DNA of 64,000 nt, from contig NZ_CP081870.1 of NCBI RefSeq assembly GCF_022170785.1, positions 1,724,001-1,788,000 of the forward strand, in the 5' to 3' direction. Positions 54,307 to 63,924 of this stretch are shown here, piece after piece. Every line of letters begins with the position of its first letter. Position 1 is the first letter of the stretch. The notes under the pieces are model-generated. The model had not been told where the DNA came from. It saw nothing but the letters and a program-made list of their open reading frames with translations, and searched no databases. The position numbers were made by a program, and so were the translations under genes. This DNA comes from Rossellomorea marisflavi (GTDB lineage: Bacteria > Bacillota > Bacilli > Bacillales > Bacillaceae_B).

Positions 54307-54616
54307 ATTTGAACCGGACACAATCAGGACAGAGGTTTCCGCAACAGAACATTTTTTCCTGAGGCACATAGAACCGATGCCTGTACACAGAAAGGTCTTC
54401 GGAAGCTCTGAAAAAAATGGTTTCCGAGTGGAGCATTTTTCCGCGCATGGCGCGTGCAGACCATTTGCGGATATGGTAATCCAACTCTTCCCGACTAAGC
54501 TTCGACTCCACATACAAAAAAGGGATTCCGGCTCGCTTTTGGACCTTTGCGTCCAAGATATGCTCTTGTGACTGAAGATGGGTGAGGAACTGTTGCCAAA
54601 TGGTTTCGAGGTCCAT
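54305..54616 (-). CDS. Small protein with C-terminal CCxxxCxxC motif
   Basis: A 103-residue soluble protein. The N-terminal half is helical (MDLETIWQQFLTHLQSQEHILDAKVQ), the middle has KWSARAMRGKM, and the end is FCCGNLCPDCVRFK, a compact metal- or Fe-S-binding type motif resembling the CCGSGC-type oxidoreductase-like motif. CGGAGTG precedes the ATG at 54616. I do not recognise the family firmly. It is convergent with ylbF, whose own C-terminus is cysteine-rich. Confidence 0.7.
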   Translation of the reverse strand: MDLETIWQQFLTHLQSQEHILDAKVQKRAGIPFLYVESKLSREELDYHIRKWSARAMRGKMLHSETIFFRASEDLSVYRHRFYVPQEKMFCCGNLCPDCVRFK

Positions 54617-54721
54617 CGATTTCACTCCGTTCGCATTGGGTTCACGTATCATCATGCGCTTGATTGTTTCATTCGGTTTATGCTAGACTTGTAAAAAAGT
54701 GATTCCTAAAGGGGAAGCAAA

Positions 54722-54997
54722 ATGTTGACGGAGAGACAAGGTTTAGTTGTTTATTTACATAGTCTGAAGCATGCGAAGTCCCTACGGCGCTTCGGAAATG
54801 TGCATTACGTTTCAAGGAAGATGAAATATGTGGTCCTGTATTGCAATCAGGAAGATCTCCAAAGCATCATGGAGAAAATTTCGGGATATTCCTATGTGAA
54901 GCGGGTTGATCCTTCTCACAAGCCTTTTATCAAGTCCGTGTTTGAGAATTCACGACCGGATAAGGCGAAGGAGTACGATTATAAGATGGGCTTTTAA
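54722..54997 (+). CDS. ylbG: YlbG, DUF2129 family protein
   Basis: A 91-residue basic protein ([40 protein letters not shown]...) of the DUF2129 family. The ferredoxin-like pattern and charge suggest nucleic acid binding, which is inference only. AAAGGGGAAG precedes the ATG, and a terminator follows. Confidence 0.9.
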   Translation: MLTERQGLVVYLHSLKHAKSLRRFGNVHYVSRKMKYVVLYCNQEDLQSIMEKISGYSYVKRVDPSHKPFIKSVFENSRPDKAKEYDYKMGF

Positions 54998-55026
54998 GAG
55001 ATGCCGTAAAACGGCATCTCTTTTCT
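54997..55026. terminator. Bidirectional terminator after ylbG
   Basis: AGAGATGCCGT-AAAA-CGGCATCTC followed by TTTTCT; the next gene is convergent. Confidence 0.85.
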
Positions 55027-55414
55027 ATTGCAACGGAGGGATGTAATGGTTCAATCTGAGTATGGCAATCAGATGCTGGTAATAGAGAGCTTTTTCAGGA
55101 TAGAGGGTCGAGGGCTTTACATCCATCTCGATGATCGTCTTCCCGAGGCGCCCGGCTGTATCTTCAAATAGGCTGTATCGTTTGTTCGGTAGGGTGTGTG
55201 GATTGGGCACGCCTTCCCTGCAGATATAAATGGCCTGGAAACCGCCTTCTGTAGTGGGCTCCATCACGACGGCAAGTGACGTCACGGCGCGGTCTTTCAC
55301 ATCCGTATGGAAGGCCATCATATGCTTGAGCCGGTCGCGGTTGTGTTCTGCAAGTGCCAACAACTCATAAATATCAGAAAATCCTTCTCCTAGCTCGATA
55401 AAACGTTGAATCAT
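55025..55414 (-). CDS. Conserved protein of unknown function
   Basis: A 129-residue soluble protein (MIQRFIELGEGFSDIYELLALAEHNRDRLKHMM...). I recall similar Bacillaceae proteins being called methylthioribose kinase, but it is far too short for that enzyme and no kinase motif is visible. AAGGGG precedes the ATG. It lies between ylbG and the ylbH leader, on the minus strand. Confidence 0.75.
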   Translation of the reverse strand: MIQRFIELGEGFSDIYELLALAEHNRDRLKHMMAFHTDVKDRAVTSLAVVMEPTTEGGFQAIYICREGVPNPHTLPNKRYSLFEDTAGRLGKTIIEMDVKPSTLYPEKALYYQHLIAILRLNHYIPPLQ

Positions 55415-55489
55415 GGTATTCCCCTTTTCCTTTATGTATTGAAATCCATTATTTCAAAATTGGACATAATAGTAAAGACGCCCCAAACA

Positions 55490-55675
55490 TAAAAAGCCCT
55501 GCAGCAATACTGCAGGGTCCTTCCATATCCATTTCTGGATCGAAGGCAAAGGGAGAGGAGAAACCGGAGGAAGAACTTATGGGGAATCGTAAGTCTTCTC
55601 CGCGGTTGGCAACAACATCAGTAGAGATGCTGTTACCTACAGTATCACCAATGTTCCTTGGATTATACCTGTGAT
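55490..55675 (+). ncRNA. ylbH-leader-type structured RNA upstream of rsmD
   Basis: Non-coding DNA directly before ylbH/rsmD that folds into several hairpins: CCCTGCAG-CAATA-CTGCAGGG (55497-55517), CCTTC..ATCCA-TTTC-TGGAT..GAAGG (about 55519-55546), and an arm from GGAGGAAGAACTTA to TAAGTCTTCTCC (about 55573-55603). A fourth arm around AACATC/GATGCTGTT lies near 55615-55635. A conserved ylbH leader RNA of unknown function is catalogued upstream of this gene in Bacillus. The identification rests on position and structure; I could not test the consensus. Confidence 0.6.
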
Positions 55676-55753
55676 CTGAAAAAATCGGGCTGTGGCGATT
55701 CTTGTTGAAATATGATAGGATAATGAAGAAAAATACATATATGGTGGATGATT

Positions 55754-56819
<1,066 letters not shown>

Positions 56820-56832
56820 AGATCCTTACAAA

Positions 56833-56884
56833 AAAATCCGAGCGGAACCGATATTCAATGAATGCCGGTGGCCGTTCGGATTTT
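56833..56884. terminator. Bidirectional terminator between coaD and ylbJ
   Basis: AAAATCCGA-GCGG pairs with CCG-TTCGGATTTT, enclosing a long arm, between convergent genes. Confidence 0.75.
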
Positions 56885-56904
56885 ATTTATTTTCACCTTG
56901 ATTT

Positions 56905-58119
56905 TCATGAGGATCCCAGCCTTTTGACATATAGCAGGCAGTAAAGGAGGAGGCAACTGATCGTCAACGGGGGACCGGCCTTTACTAGTATATCCATCGC
57001 ATCGATCCAGAAGGAACTTGTTTGCTGAGAAAATACAGGAATGGCTCCTGTAGCTTCCCCGTCGGCCAGTCGGCCAAAGAGGGGTTTGAATAAAAAGATC
57101 GTGATGATGGCAGCAGCGACTCCATGAAGGATCCGGGCGAAAAAGAATGGTTTGAACCGGATGTCGGTCTCTGCCAAAATGCTTGCCACCTGAGCCTGGA
57201 TGCTGAATCCGCTGAAGCCTAATAGAAAACTGACCAAGACAGCCTGTTGAAATAAGCTCACCTCTGCCAATTCGCTTGTCATTTGTGAACCAAGGGTGAT
57301 TTCGAATAACCCGGGTATGACAGGGATGCTCAGGTTAGGTGGAAGGTGGAAGAAAGAGAGCAGGGAAGAGATACCTGATGATAGTACTGTCGTGATATGC
57401 AAATGATAGAGAACCTGGTTCAGTACTGAGAAGAGGATGATGAACCCTCCGATCATGAGCAGGGATTGAATGGAAGAACTCACGGCATCGCCAAGCAATT
57501 TACCGAGGGGGCGGTGATCAGCCATACGGCTTTCATGGAGCCCTCTAAAGGCTTCTTTGACAGAGAATTTCCGTCGCACCGACCGCTCTGCCCCTTCATG
57601 ATCATTCCCTCCATAAAACCGCATCGTCAGCCCGACCACAACGTTGCCGAGATAGTGTGAGAGGGCAAGGATGATGCCTAATGAGGCATTCTGGAAGAAT
57701 CCGGCCGATACGGCCCCGAAGATGAAGAGTGGATTGGACGAGTTGGTGAAGGAAACGAGTCGCTCTGCTTCAATCCGTGATAACTGTTTTTCCTGCCGGA
57801 GCCTCGCGGTGAGGCGAGCTCCTGCCGGAAATCCCGAGGCCATTCCCATCGACCAGGCAAACCCACCGACACCAGGTACCTTGAAGAGCGGTCTCATCAA
57901 CGGTTCGAGGAGTATCCCGATCAACCTGACCACACCGAATCCTATTAATAGTTCCGATACGATAAAAAACGGCAATAAGGATGGAAAGACGATCTTCCAC
58001 CAGATATCAAGGCCCCGGGTGGAAGCTTCCAGCGATTCTCCCGGCATGGAAATCAGTGCGGCTGCCATCATGAGAGCGCCGCCTGATAATAATACGGTTT
58101 TCCATTTTGTCATAGTCAA
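56905..58119 (-). CDS. ylbJ: Sporulation integral membrane protein YlbJ
   Basis: A 404-residue, eight- to ten-helix protein of the nucleoside-recognition/Gate family. It has the paired Gate segments PSLLPFFIVSELLIGFG and GFAWSMGMASGFPAGARLTARLR, and a second copy-like region QMTSELAEVSLFQQAVLVSFLLGFSGFSIQAQVASI. B. subtilis YlbJ is a mother-cell sporulation protein needed for heat-resistant spores. The TTG at 58119 has AGGAGGG six bases away; an ATG two codons on is also possible. It is divergent from ylbK. Confidence 0.92.
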   Translation of the reverse strand: MTMTKWKTVLLSGGALMMAAALISMPGESLEASTRGLDIWWKIVFPSLLPFFIVSELLIGFGVVRLIGILLEPLMRPLFKVPGVGGFAWSMGMASGFPAGARLTARLRQEKQLSRIEAERLVSFTNSSNPLFIFGAVSAGFFQNASLGIILALSHYLGNVVVGLTMRFYGGNDHEGAERSVRRKFSVKEAFRGLHESRMADHRPLGKLLGDAVSSSIQSLLMIGGFIILFSVLNQVLYHLHITTVLSSGISSLLSFFHLPPNLSIPVIPGLFEITLGSQMTSELAEVSLFQQAVLVSFLLGFSGFSIQAQVASILAETDIRFKPFFFARILHGVAAAIITIFLFKPLFGRLADGEATGAIPVFSQQTSSFWIDAMDILVKAGPPLTISCLLLYCLLYVKRLGSS

Positions 58120-58276
58120 ACGATACCCTCCTAGAGCGTCCTGCCCTGTCTACGGATTTCCTTATAATGTGAAAGTTTGATAAAATAAAGGTAACTTGTC
58201 CTCTTAATAACCAATATACTCATAGCACTTGTAAATAGACCATATGATGTACAAACAGCATGCGGAGGGGATCGCC

Positions 58277-59056
58277 ATGAACAGACCGAAAGTTGGATTG
58301 GCCCTTGGCTCAGGAGGGGCAAGGGGGTTTGCCCACCTTGGTGTCCTGAAGGCTTTCGTAGACGAAGGGGTCCCGGTGGATATGATCGCAGGGAGCAGTA
58401 TGGGTGCTCTGGTAGGCTGTTTTTATGGAGTCGGCCATCAAATGGAGGATCTGTATAAGCTGTCCACCACATTCAGAAGAAAATACTTTTTGGATTTCAC
58501 CGTCCCGAAGATGGGGTTTATTTCAGGAAAGAAAATCAAGGATTTCATCCGATTATTCACCCATCAGAAAAATATCGAAGATCTCAATCTCCCCGTCCGC
58601 GTCGTTGCCACGGATATCACGAACGGCGAAAAGGTCGTATTCTCGTCCGGGCCCATCGCCGAAGCTGTGCGTGCGAGCATCTCGATCCCGGGTGTGTTCG
58701 TTCCTGAAAGAATCAATGGGAGGATCCTCGTGGACGGCGGGGTGATTGACCGGGTCCCGGTGTCCGTGGTGAAAGAAATGGGGGCGGATATCGTCATCGG
58801 AGTGGATGTATCCCACGTGAAGCGAAATGCCGACATCACGACCGTGTATGATGTCATCATGCAGAGCATTGATATCCTGCAGCTTGAGATTGTCGCGCAC
58901 AGGGAGATCTCATCCGACTTCATGATCCGTCCCCATGTGGAAATGTACAGCACTAGGGCTTTCAAGAATATAGAGGAAATCATCGAGATCGGAGAGGATG
59001 AAGCAAGGAAAATCATCCCCTCCATCAAAAAAGCACTGGACGATTGGAAGGAGTAG
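58277..59056 (+). CDS. ylbK: Patatin-like phospholipase YlbK
   Basis: A 259-residue cytoplasmic patatin-family esterase. The oxyanion motif GLALGSGGARGFAHLG is followed by the nucleophile elbow GSSMG (Ser41) and the catalytic aspartate in VDGGVID. The likely substrate is a lipid or acyl ester. The start at 58277 has GGAGGGG upstream. ylbL begins 5 bases after its stop, so they form an operon. Confidence 0.92.
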   Translation: MNRPKVGLALGSGGARGFAHLGVLKAFVDEGVPVDMIAGSSMGALVGCFYGVGHQMEDLYKLSTTFRRKYFLDFTVPKMGFISGKKIKDFIRLFTHQKNIEDLNLPVRVVATDITNGEKVVFSSGPIAEAVRASISIPGVFVPERINGRILVDGGVIDRVPVSVVKEMGADIVIGVDVSHVKRNADITTVYDVIMQSIDILQLEIVAHREISSDFMIRPHVEMYSTRAFKNIEEIIEIGEDEARKIIPSIKKALDDWKE

Positions 59057-59061
59057 CAACA

Positions 59062-60114
59062 ATGAAAATGAAGACACTGATCAGGACTCTGATCATCATG
59101 ACGGTCCTTATGGTGGCCGCATCATTCTATTATCTGCCCTATTATGTGACGAAGCCGGGCGATGCCCATGAACTCAGTCCGATTGTAAAAGTCGAAGATG
59201 GATATGACAGCAAGGGCGAACTGATGCTCACGACTGTCAGGATGGGAAAGGCGAATATTTTCGCCTATATCGTGGCGAGTCTGAGTAAGTATGAGCATAT
59301 ATATCCCGTGGATGAAATCAGAAGCCCTCATGAAACGGATGAAGAATACAATATAAGACAGCTCCAGCTCATGGCTGATTCCCAGAATAACGCCGTCGAA
59401 GTGGCATTCGAAAAGGCAGGAAAGCCGTATGAATACCAATATAATGGGATCTATGTCCTGAGCATCTATCCTTCCATGCCGGCAGAAGACGTATTGAAAG
59501 CAGGAGATCGGATCACAAAGATCGATGATCAGGCCTTCCAATCTTCCAAAGAATTCATCTCGTATGTCGAAGGAAAGAAGTCGGGTGATCAAGTTGCGAT
59601 CACGTATAAGCGTAACGGGAAGACAGAAACGGCTGAAGTCCCCCTGGAGGAGTTTCCTGATATGAAAGATAAAGTCGGTCTCGGGATCACCCTCACGGAC
59701 GACAAGGAAATCATCACCAATCCGAAGGTAAAGCTGAAGACCGAAGATATTGGTGGTCCTTCTGCTGGTTTGATGTTCAGCCTGGAAATCTATGATCAAC
59801 TCACGAAAGGTGATTTGACGAAAGGGCATGATATTGCCGGCACCGGGACCATTTCTGAAGACGGTACCGTGGGACGGATCGGTGGAATCGAACAGAAGGT
59901 TGTTGCAGCAGACAAAGCAGGAGCAGAATACTTCCTGGCCCCGGACGAAACGATCACAAAAGAAATGAAAAAGGAATACCCCGACCTTGAGTCGAACTAT
60001 AAAGGGGCCGTCAGGACGGCAAAGGATATTGATACCAGCATGAAGATCATACCGGTCAAGTCATTCGATGAGGCGATCGCATTCCTTCAAACGTTAAAAG
60101 CAAAAAAAAGCTGA
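59062..60114 (+). CDS. ylbL: YlbL: membrane-anchored PDZ-Lon-type serine protease
   Basis: A 350-residue protein with an N-terminal signal anchor (LIRTLIIMTVLMVAASFYYLPYYV), an extracytoplasmic PDZ domain (about 130-205: PSMPAEDVLKAGDRITKIDDQ) and a Lon-type protease domain. The catalytic serine is in GGPSAGLMF and the lysine in GGIEQKVVAA. It should act outside the membrane. B. subtilis YlbL is reported to degrade the division inhibitor YneA. AAGGAG precedes the ATG, and a terminator follows. Confidence 0.95.
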   Translation: MKMKTLIRTLIIMTVLMVAASFYYLPYYVTKPGDAHELSPIVKVEDGYDSKGELMLTTVRMGKANIFAYIVASLSKYEHIYPVDEIRSPHETDEEYNIRQLQLMADSQNNAVEVAFEKAGKPYEYQYNGIYVLSIYPSMPAEDVLKAGDRITKIDDQAFQSSKEFISYVEGKKSGDQVAITYKRNGKTETAEVPLEEFPDMKDKVGLGITLTDDKEIITNPKVKLKTEDIGGPSAGLMFSLEIYDQLTKGDLTKGHDIAGTGTISEDGTVGRIGGIEQKVVAADKAGAEYFLAPDETITKEMKKEYPDLESNYKGAVRTAKDIDTSMKIIPVKSFDEAIAFLQTLKAKKS

Positions 60115-60137
60115 TCCCGTCAGGGGTCAGCTTTTTT
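60102..60137. terminator. Bidirectional terminator between ylbL and ylbM
   Basis: AAAAAAAAGCTGATCCC-GTCA-GGGGTCAGCTTTTTT; the 5' arm overlaps the last ylbL codons and the 3' flank lies in the end of the convergent gene. Confidence 0.88.
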
Positions 60138-61347
60138 GTAATTGGAGGGGAGGGGTGGACCATTCCTTTTTCATGGATTCCATCCGGGCACCCATCCCTT
60201 TCAGGCCCATGGAGAACATGTTTGCCGCCCTGATATCAAGAGCGGCCTCGACAGGGTCGGCACTTGACAATTTGCTGATGAGTGGAAGGGAGATTTCTTT
60301 TTTGTGCTCCCTCAGATACTCACGTCCAGAGGCGCTCATGGCAAGAAGTCTGATGTATGACGGACGACCGCTACGGGCATTCATTTCTTCTTTGCTGACG
60401 TTCATCAGGATATGAAGGAGCATCCGTTGTAGCCTGGTCCATGTATACCGCTTTGATTTCAACCTGTTCATACACTCTGTGAAACTTGAAGATCGACTGG
60501 CACATTCCACGATCCGGTGTTCAATTCCTTCTTCAATTTCATATATCCTCCGGAGTTGATCAATCGGGGTGGAGAGGATCTTATATTGAAGCAGCGGCCA
60601 ATAGTCTTCCCACCGATGAAGAGAGCCATATGTATCTTCATATGCTTTGAGGGCGCGCATGCTTTCAGGGGGTAAGAGCGATCGGATCTCCCCCGGGTCC
60701 CCATCACCGAAAAGGGCTTTCCTTATACTCGTTGCGCTCGCAATCGAAGGAGAAGCGAAATGTTCATCATGATAGTCAGCGGCCTTCCTGGTAACGGTAT
60801 AAGCCTTCATCCCGCTGTCGATCTCATCCCTTGCCTGGATATAGTGGAAGCCCAAGATATTATTGGGCTTGCTCAGATCGATGAAGGGCTCTTTCAATCC
60901 GAGAGAAAGGAATGCTTTTGAGAGAGCGGCGGGATAGCTCAATCCTTCCCTAGAATACTTCCTGATAGCCGCATTGTACTCTGTCTGCCTTTTCTGGAGC
61001 GTATTAGCCGTCCCTTCAAAGGTTTCAATATTTCCATCCTCACTTCCAAAACAGAAGCTTGAACACCCGACAGAATCAAGAAGGCATACTGCTCCCTTCG
61101 CGAAAACCGATGAATGCTGAGTCGCGAAACTGTATGGGAGCTCGATTACGAGATCCACTCCCGCGTGCAGTGCCATGCCGGCCCTCTCCCATTTGCCGAG
61201 GAGTGCAGGCTCCCCACGCTGAAGAAAATAACCGCTCATGACGGCCACGGTGACATCGGCACCCGTCAATTCCTTGGTCATCTCCAGATGGTGCAAGTGG
61301 CCGTTATGAAATGGATTGTACTCGACTATGATTCCTGTTGCATTCAA
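60127..61347 (-). CDS. tmcAL: tRNA(Met) cytidine acetate ligase TmcAL
   Basis: A 406-residue enzyme (ylbM) that makes N4-acetylcytidine at the wobble base of elongator tRNA-Met, using acetate and ATP. The N-terminal nucleotidyltransferase site is IIVEYNPFHNGHLHHLEMTK with the HxGH-type motif, followed by GYFLQRGEPALLGKWERA. I take the TTG at 61347, which has AAAGGATG at normal distance and gives MNATGIIVEYNPFHNGH, the family start; the open frame upstream is non-coding and overlaps ylbN. B. subtilis YlbM is slightly longer (about 415). Confidence 0.94.
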   Translation of the reverse strand: MNATGIIVEYNPFHNGHLHHLEMTKELTGADVTVAVMSGYFLQRGEPALLGKWERAGMALHAGVDLVIELPYSFATQHSSVFAKGAVCLLDSVGCSSFCFGSEDGNIETFEGTANTLQKRQTEYNAAIRKYSREGLSYPAALSKAFLSLGLKEPFIDLSKPNNILGFHYIQARDEIDSGMKAYTVTRKAADYHDEHFASPSIASATSIRKALFGDGDPGEIRSLLPPESMRALKAYEDTYGSLHRWEDYWPLLQYKILSTPIDQLRRIYEIEEGIEHRIVECASRSSSFTECMNRLKSKRYTWTRLQRMLLHILMNVSKEEMNARSGRPSYIRLLAMSASGREYLREHKKEISLPLISKLSSADPVEAALDIRAANMFSMGLKGMGARMESMKKEWSTPPLQLQKS

Positions 61348-61586
61348 TATACAATCATCCTTTCCGTTTCTCATGGATATAAGTGGTGCTTCTTTTCCCA
61401 TTATACCCGAAGATCGTCCAGCACCTCCAAAACGCATCGTAAAGGAATATGAGAAAATATTTGAAACCAGTCCGATATAAACGTTATAATAACAACACTG
61501 ACGTTGAAAAGCGTGTAAAGAAAAAATATTGACAAACGGTATTATGAAAGCTATAATTACCTTTGTTGCCTTGAGGTGATGACAAA

Positions 61587-62129
61587 TTGAAATGGTCAAT
61601 CATTCAATTACAAAAGTACAGAGATAAAGGAATGCCGATTGATGAAACGGTTGATCTCAACGATATTAAAGAGATTGATCCGCAAGTCATCAGAGTTTCC
61701 CCGATCCATGTGACAGGCAGGGCCGACATCGCTTCAAATCGTGTCACTTTCCACCTGCATATTGAAGGGAAAATGGTTCTTCCATGCTCAAGAACCCTCG
61801 TCGAAGTAGATGTGCCTGTCGACCTCCATACGATTGAAACGTACCTTCTCGATGAACGGGAGTACGACATGTATGAGGAAGAGGAAATACATCGCATTGA
61901 AGGGGACGTAATTGACCTAAAACCAGCTATAAGAGAATTGCTGATACTTGAGATTCCCATGCAGGTACTCAGTGATGAAGCGAGGGAACAGAATGAAATG
62001 CCTTCCGGTAAAGACTGGGAAGTAATGACGGAAGAACAGGCTCATGCTGTCGATAAAGAGGAAGAGAAGAAAGTAGATCCTCGTCTCGCTGACTTGGCAA
62101 AACTTCTTGATCAAAACAAGAAATCTTAA
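61587..62129 (+). CDS. ylbN: YceD/DUF177 family protein YlbN
   Basis: A 180-residue acidic soluble protein of the YceD family, which is almost always next to rpmF. YceD proteins are implicated in 23S rRNA accumulation or ribosome assembly. The core segment FHLHIEGKMVLPCSRTLVEVD is diagnostic. The start is TTG at 61587 with GAGGTGATG upstream, giving MKWSIIQLQKYRDKG, the family N-terminus. rpmF follows after 60 bp. Confidence 0.93.
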   Translation: MKWSIIQLQKYRDKGMPIDETVDLNDIKEIDPQVIRVSPIHVTGRADIASNRVTFHLHIEGKMVLPCSRTLVEVDVPVDLHTIETYLLDEREYDMYEEEEIHRIEGDVIDLKPAIRELLILEIPMQVLSDEAREQNEMPSGKDWEVMTEEQAHAVDKEEEKKVDPRLADLAKLLDQNKKS

Positions 62130-62189
62130 AAGCGAAGTACCAGTTCGTTCTGGCTTCATAGACGACTATCTTTTAAGGAGGTGGGAAGA

Positions 62190-62363
62190 ATGGCAGTACC
62201 TTTTAGAAGAACATCTAAAACAGCAAAAAGACAACGTCGTACACACTTCAAACTCAGTGTACCAGGTATGGTAGCATGCCCAAACTGTGGTGAAATGAAA
62301 CTTGCACACCGTGTTTGCAAAGAGTGCGGAACGTATAAAGGTAAAGAAGTAGTAAGCAAATAA
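62190..62363 (+). CDS. rpmF: Ribosomal protein L32
   Basis: A 57-residue large-subunit protein. [20 protein letters not shown] is the conserved start, and four cysteines (30, 33, 43, 46) form the zinc ribbon, so this is the zinc-containing (C+) form. AAGGAGGTGG precedes the ATG at 62190. It is paired with ylbN and ends at a strong terminator. Confidence 0.98.
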   Translation: MAVPFRRTSKTAKRQRRTHFKLSVPGMVACPNCGEMKLAHRVCKECGTYKGKEVVSK

Positions 62364-62377
62364 TTGCCGACTGCTGC

Positions 62378-62414
62378 AAAAGCGTGAAGAGACCATGGCT
62401 CTTCACGCTTTTTT
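62378..62414 (+). terminator. Terminator after rpmF
   Basis: AAAAGCGTGAAGAG pairs with CTCTTCACGCTTTTTT (7-nt loop). It lies in the upstream extension of the next open frame, excluding a start there. Confidence 0.92.
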
Positions 62415-62449
62415 GCATAGACAAAAATGATTTTAAGGAGAGAACAGAC

Positions 62450-63208
62450 GTGGGATCGTTTATAATGCACACTAATGAAAGCGGAATCATGAGGTTTGTC
62501 TTGAATCGTCCCGAAAAGCGGAACGCCATTAACTTCGATTTGATCGAGGCTTTTTCCCGATGCCTGGATGAATGTGAAAAAGGGGAGGTGAAGATGCTCC
62601 TACTAACCGGTGCGGGAACAGACTCATTTTGTTCAGGAGGAGACCTTTCTGCATTCCATGGGCTTAAGACGGAAGAAGAGAGCTACGGCATGCTCAGGAA
62701 GATGGGGGATGTACTGGTCCGTCTAGCGTTCCTGCCCATTCCAACCTTGGCGTTGGTCAATGGTGCAGCTGTAGGTGGAGGCTGTGAAATTGCGGCAGCC
62801 TGTGATCTACGGATCGCGGCAGATGATGTGAAGATGGGGTTCGTCCAAGGGGGACTAGGCATTTCAACAGGATGGGGCGGCGGTACCCTGCTCCATGAGA
62901 GGATCTCTTCTCCACGTGCCATGGAGCTTTTGATGACAGGAACCATCAAGAGTGCAGAAACCTTGTATGACTACGGATTCATCAATGCTTTGGTGAGTTC
63001 CACCCATAGATTGGAAGAGCACCCGATCATAACAAGCATGGAAGATAAGAGTATAGGGACACTGAAAGCATATAAACAGCAGCTTCTCGACCGCTGGGAC
63101 AAGGCTGTCCTGATGGGGAATATAGAGAGGGAGATCCGACGCTGTTCCAAGCTCTGGGCATCAGATGACCACCATCAAGCGGTGGAAAGATTCTTGAACA
63201 AAAAGTAG
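62450..63208 (+). CDS. Enoyl-CoA hydratase/isomerase family protein
   Basis: A 252-residue crotonase-fold protein. The signature includes [16 protein letters not shown], the oxyanion loop [10 protein letters not shown] and the second oxyanion segment [20 protein letters not shown], with a glycine-rich stretch [14 protein letters not shown]. The usual hydratase glutamates are not clearly both present, so an isomerase, dehalogenase-like or CoA-hydrolase role is open. The start is GTG 62450 with AAGGAG upstream, because an ATG upstream lies in the rpmF terminator. It sits between rpmF and the gerR-type gene. Confidence 0.85.
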   Translation: MGSFIMHTNESGIMRFVLNRPEKRNAINFDLIEAFSRCLDECEKGEVKMLLLTGAGTDSFCSGGDLSAFHGLKTEEESYGMLRKMGDVLVRLAFLPIPTLALVNGAAVGGGCEIAAACDLRIAADDVKMGFVQGGLGISTGWGGGTLLHERISSPRAMELLMTGTIKSAETLYDYGFINALVSSTHRLEEHPIITSMEDKSIGTLKAYKQQLLDRWDKAVLMGNIEREIRRCSKLWASDDHHQAVERFLNKK

Positions 63209-63278
63209 GAAGAGCGATTCTATCTACTCTAGTAAGGGCATAAGTATGGGTATATGGATTTTACAGGAGGAGATGGAG

Positions 63279-63875
63279 ATGTCTTCGAATAGACAGGACG
63301 CTTGGAACCAAGATGAGGATGTGTTGTTGGCGGAAGTGGTTTTGAGGTATATAAGGGAGGGAGGGACACAGCTTCAAGCCTTTGAAGAGGTGGGGAAGAA
63401 ACTTTCAAGGACCTCAGCCGCCTGTGGATTCCGGTGGAACTCCTTCGTGCGAAAGCAATACAAATCAGGAATCGAACTAGCGAAGAACCAGCGGAAACAA
63501 ACGAAGAGGGGTGCACCTCAAGTTAAAAAAGAAGCCTCCCCTGAAGTGGAACAGATCAAAGAAGCAACAGACCTGTCGGTTGAGAGCATCATTCATTATT
63601 TACAAAGAGCTGAGGAGTCTGTACGTCATGAAGAAGAGATCAGGAGTGAAAATCAGAAACTCCTTAACCAAATCGATCAGCTTCAGGAAAAAATGAAAGA
63701 AATTGAAACGCAGCTCTTTAATTATGAGTCGAAATATTCTCTTCTTGAAGAGGACCACAAATCCCTTCTGGCCATATTCGAAAAAGCAAGGAAGATGGCC
63801 CTTTTGCAAGGAAATGAAGATAAAGTCAAATTTCAGATGGATAAAAACGGGAATCTCCAGCGGTTAAATAAGTAA
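63279..63875 (+). CDS. gerR: RsfA/GerR-family sporulation transcription regulator
   Basis: A 198-residue DNA-binding protein (ylbO in B. subtilis). The N-terminal Myb/SANT-like domain [20 protein letters not shown]...[19 protein letters not shown] is typical of RsfA regulators. A basic linker and a long coiled coil (about 105-170) follow. B. subtilis GerR adjusts the sigma-E regulon in the mother cell. ATG 63279 has AGGAGG eight bases upstream; an ATG two codons earlier is too close. Confidence 0.9.
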   Translation: MSSNRQDAWNQDEDVLLAEVVLRYIREGGTQLQAFEEVGKKLSRTSAACGFRWNSFVRKQYKSGIELAKNQRKQTKRGAPQVKKEASPEVEQIKEATDLSVESIIHYLQRAEESVRHEEEIRSENQKLLNQIDQLQEKMKEIETQLFNYESKYSLLEEDHKSLLAIFEKARKMALLQGNEDKVKFQMDKNGNLQRLNK

Positions 63876-63918
63876 AAAAATCCGAACCCCCGGAATGCCG
63901 GGAAGGTTCGGATTTTTT
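63874..63918. terminator. Bidirectional terminator after gerR
   Basis: AAAAAAATCCGAAC pairs with GTTCGGATTTTTT, with an inner CCCGG/CCGGG arm; the next reading frame is convergent. Confidence 0.9.
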
Positions 63919-63924
63919 CGTTGA

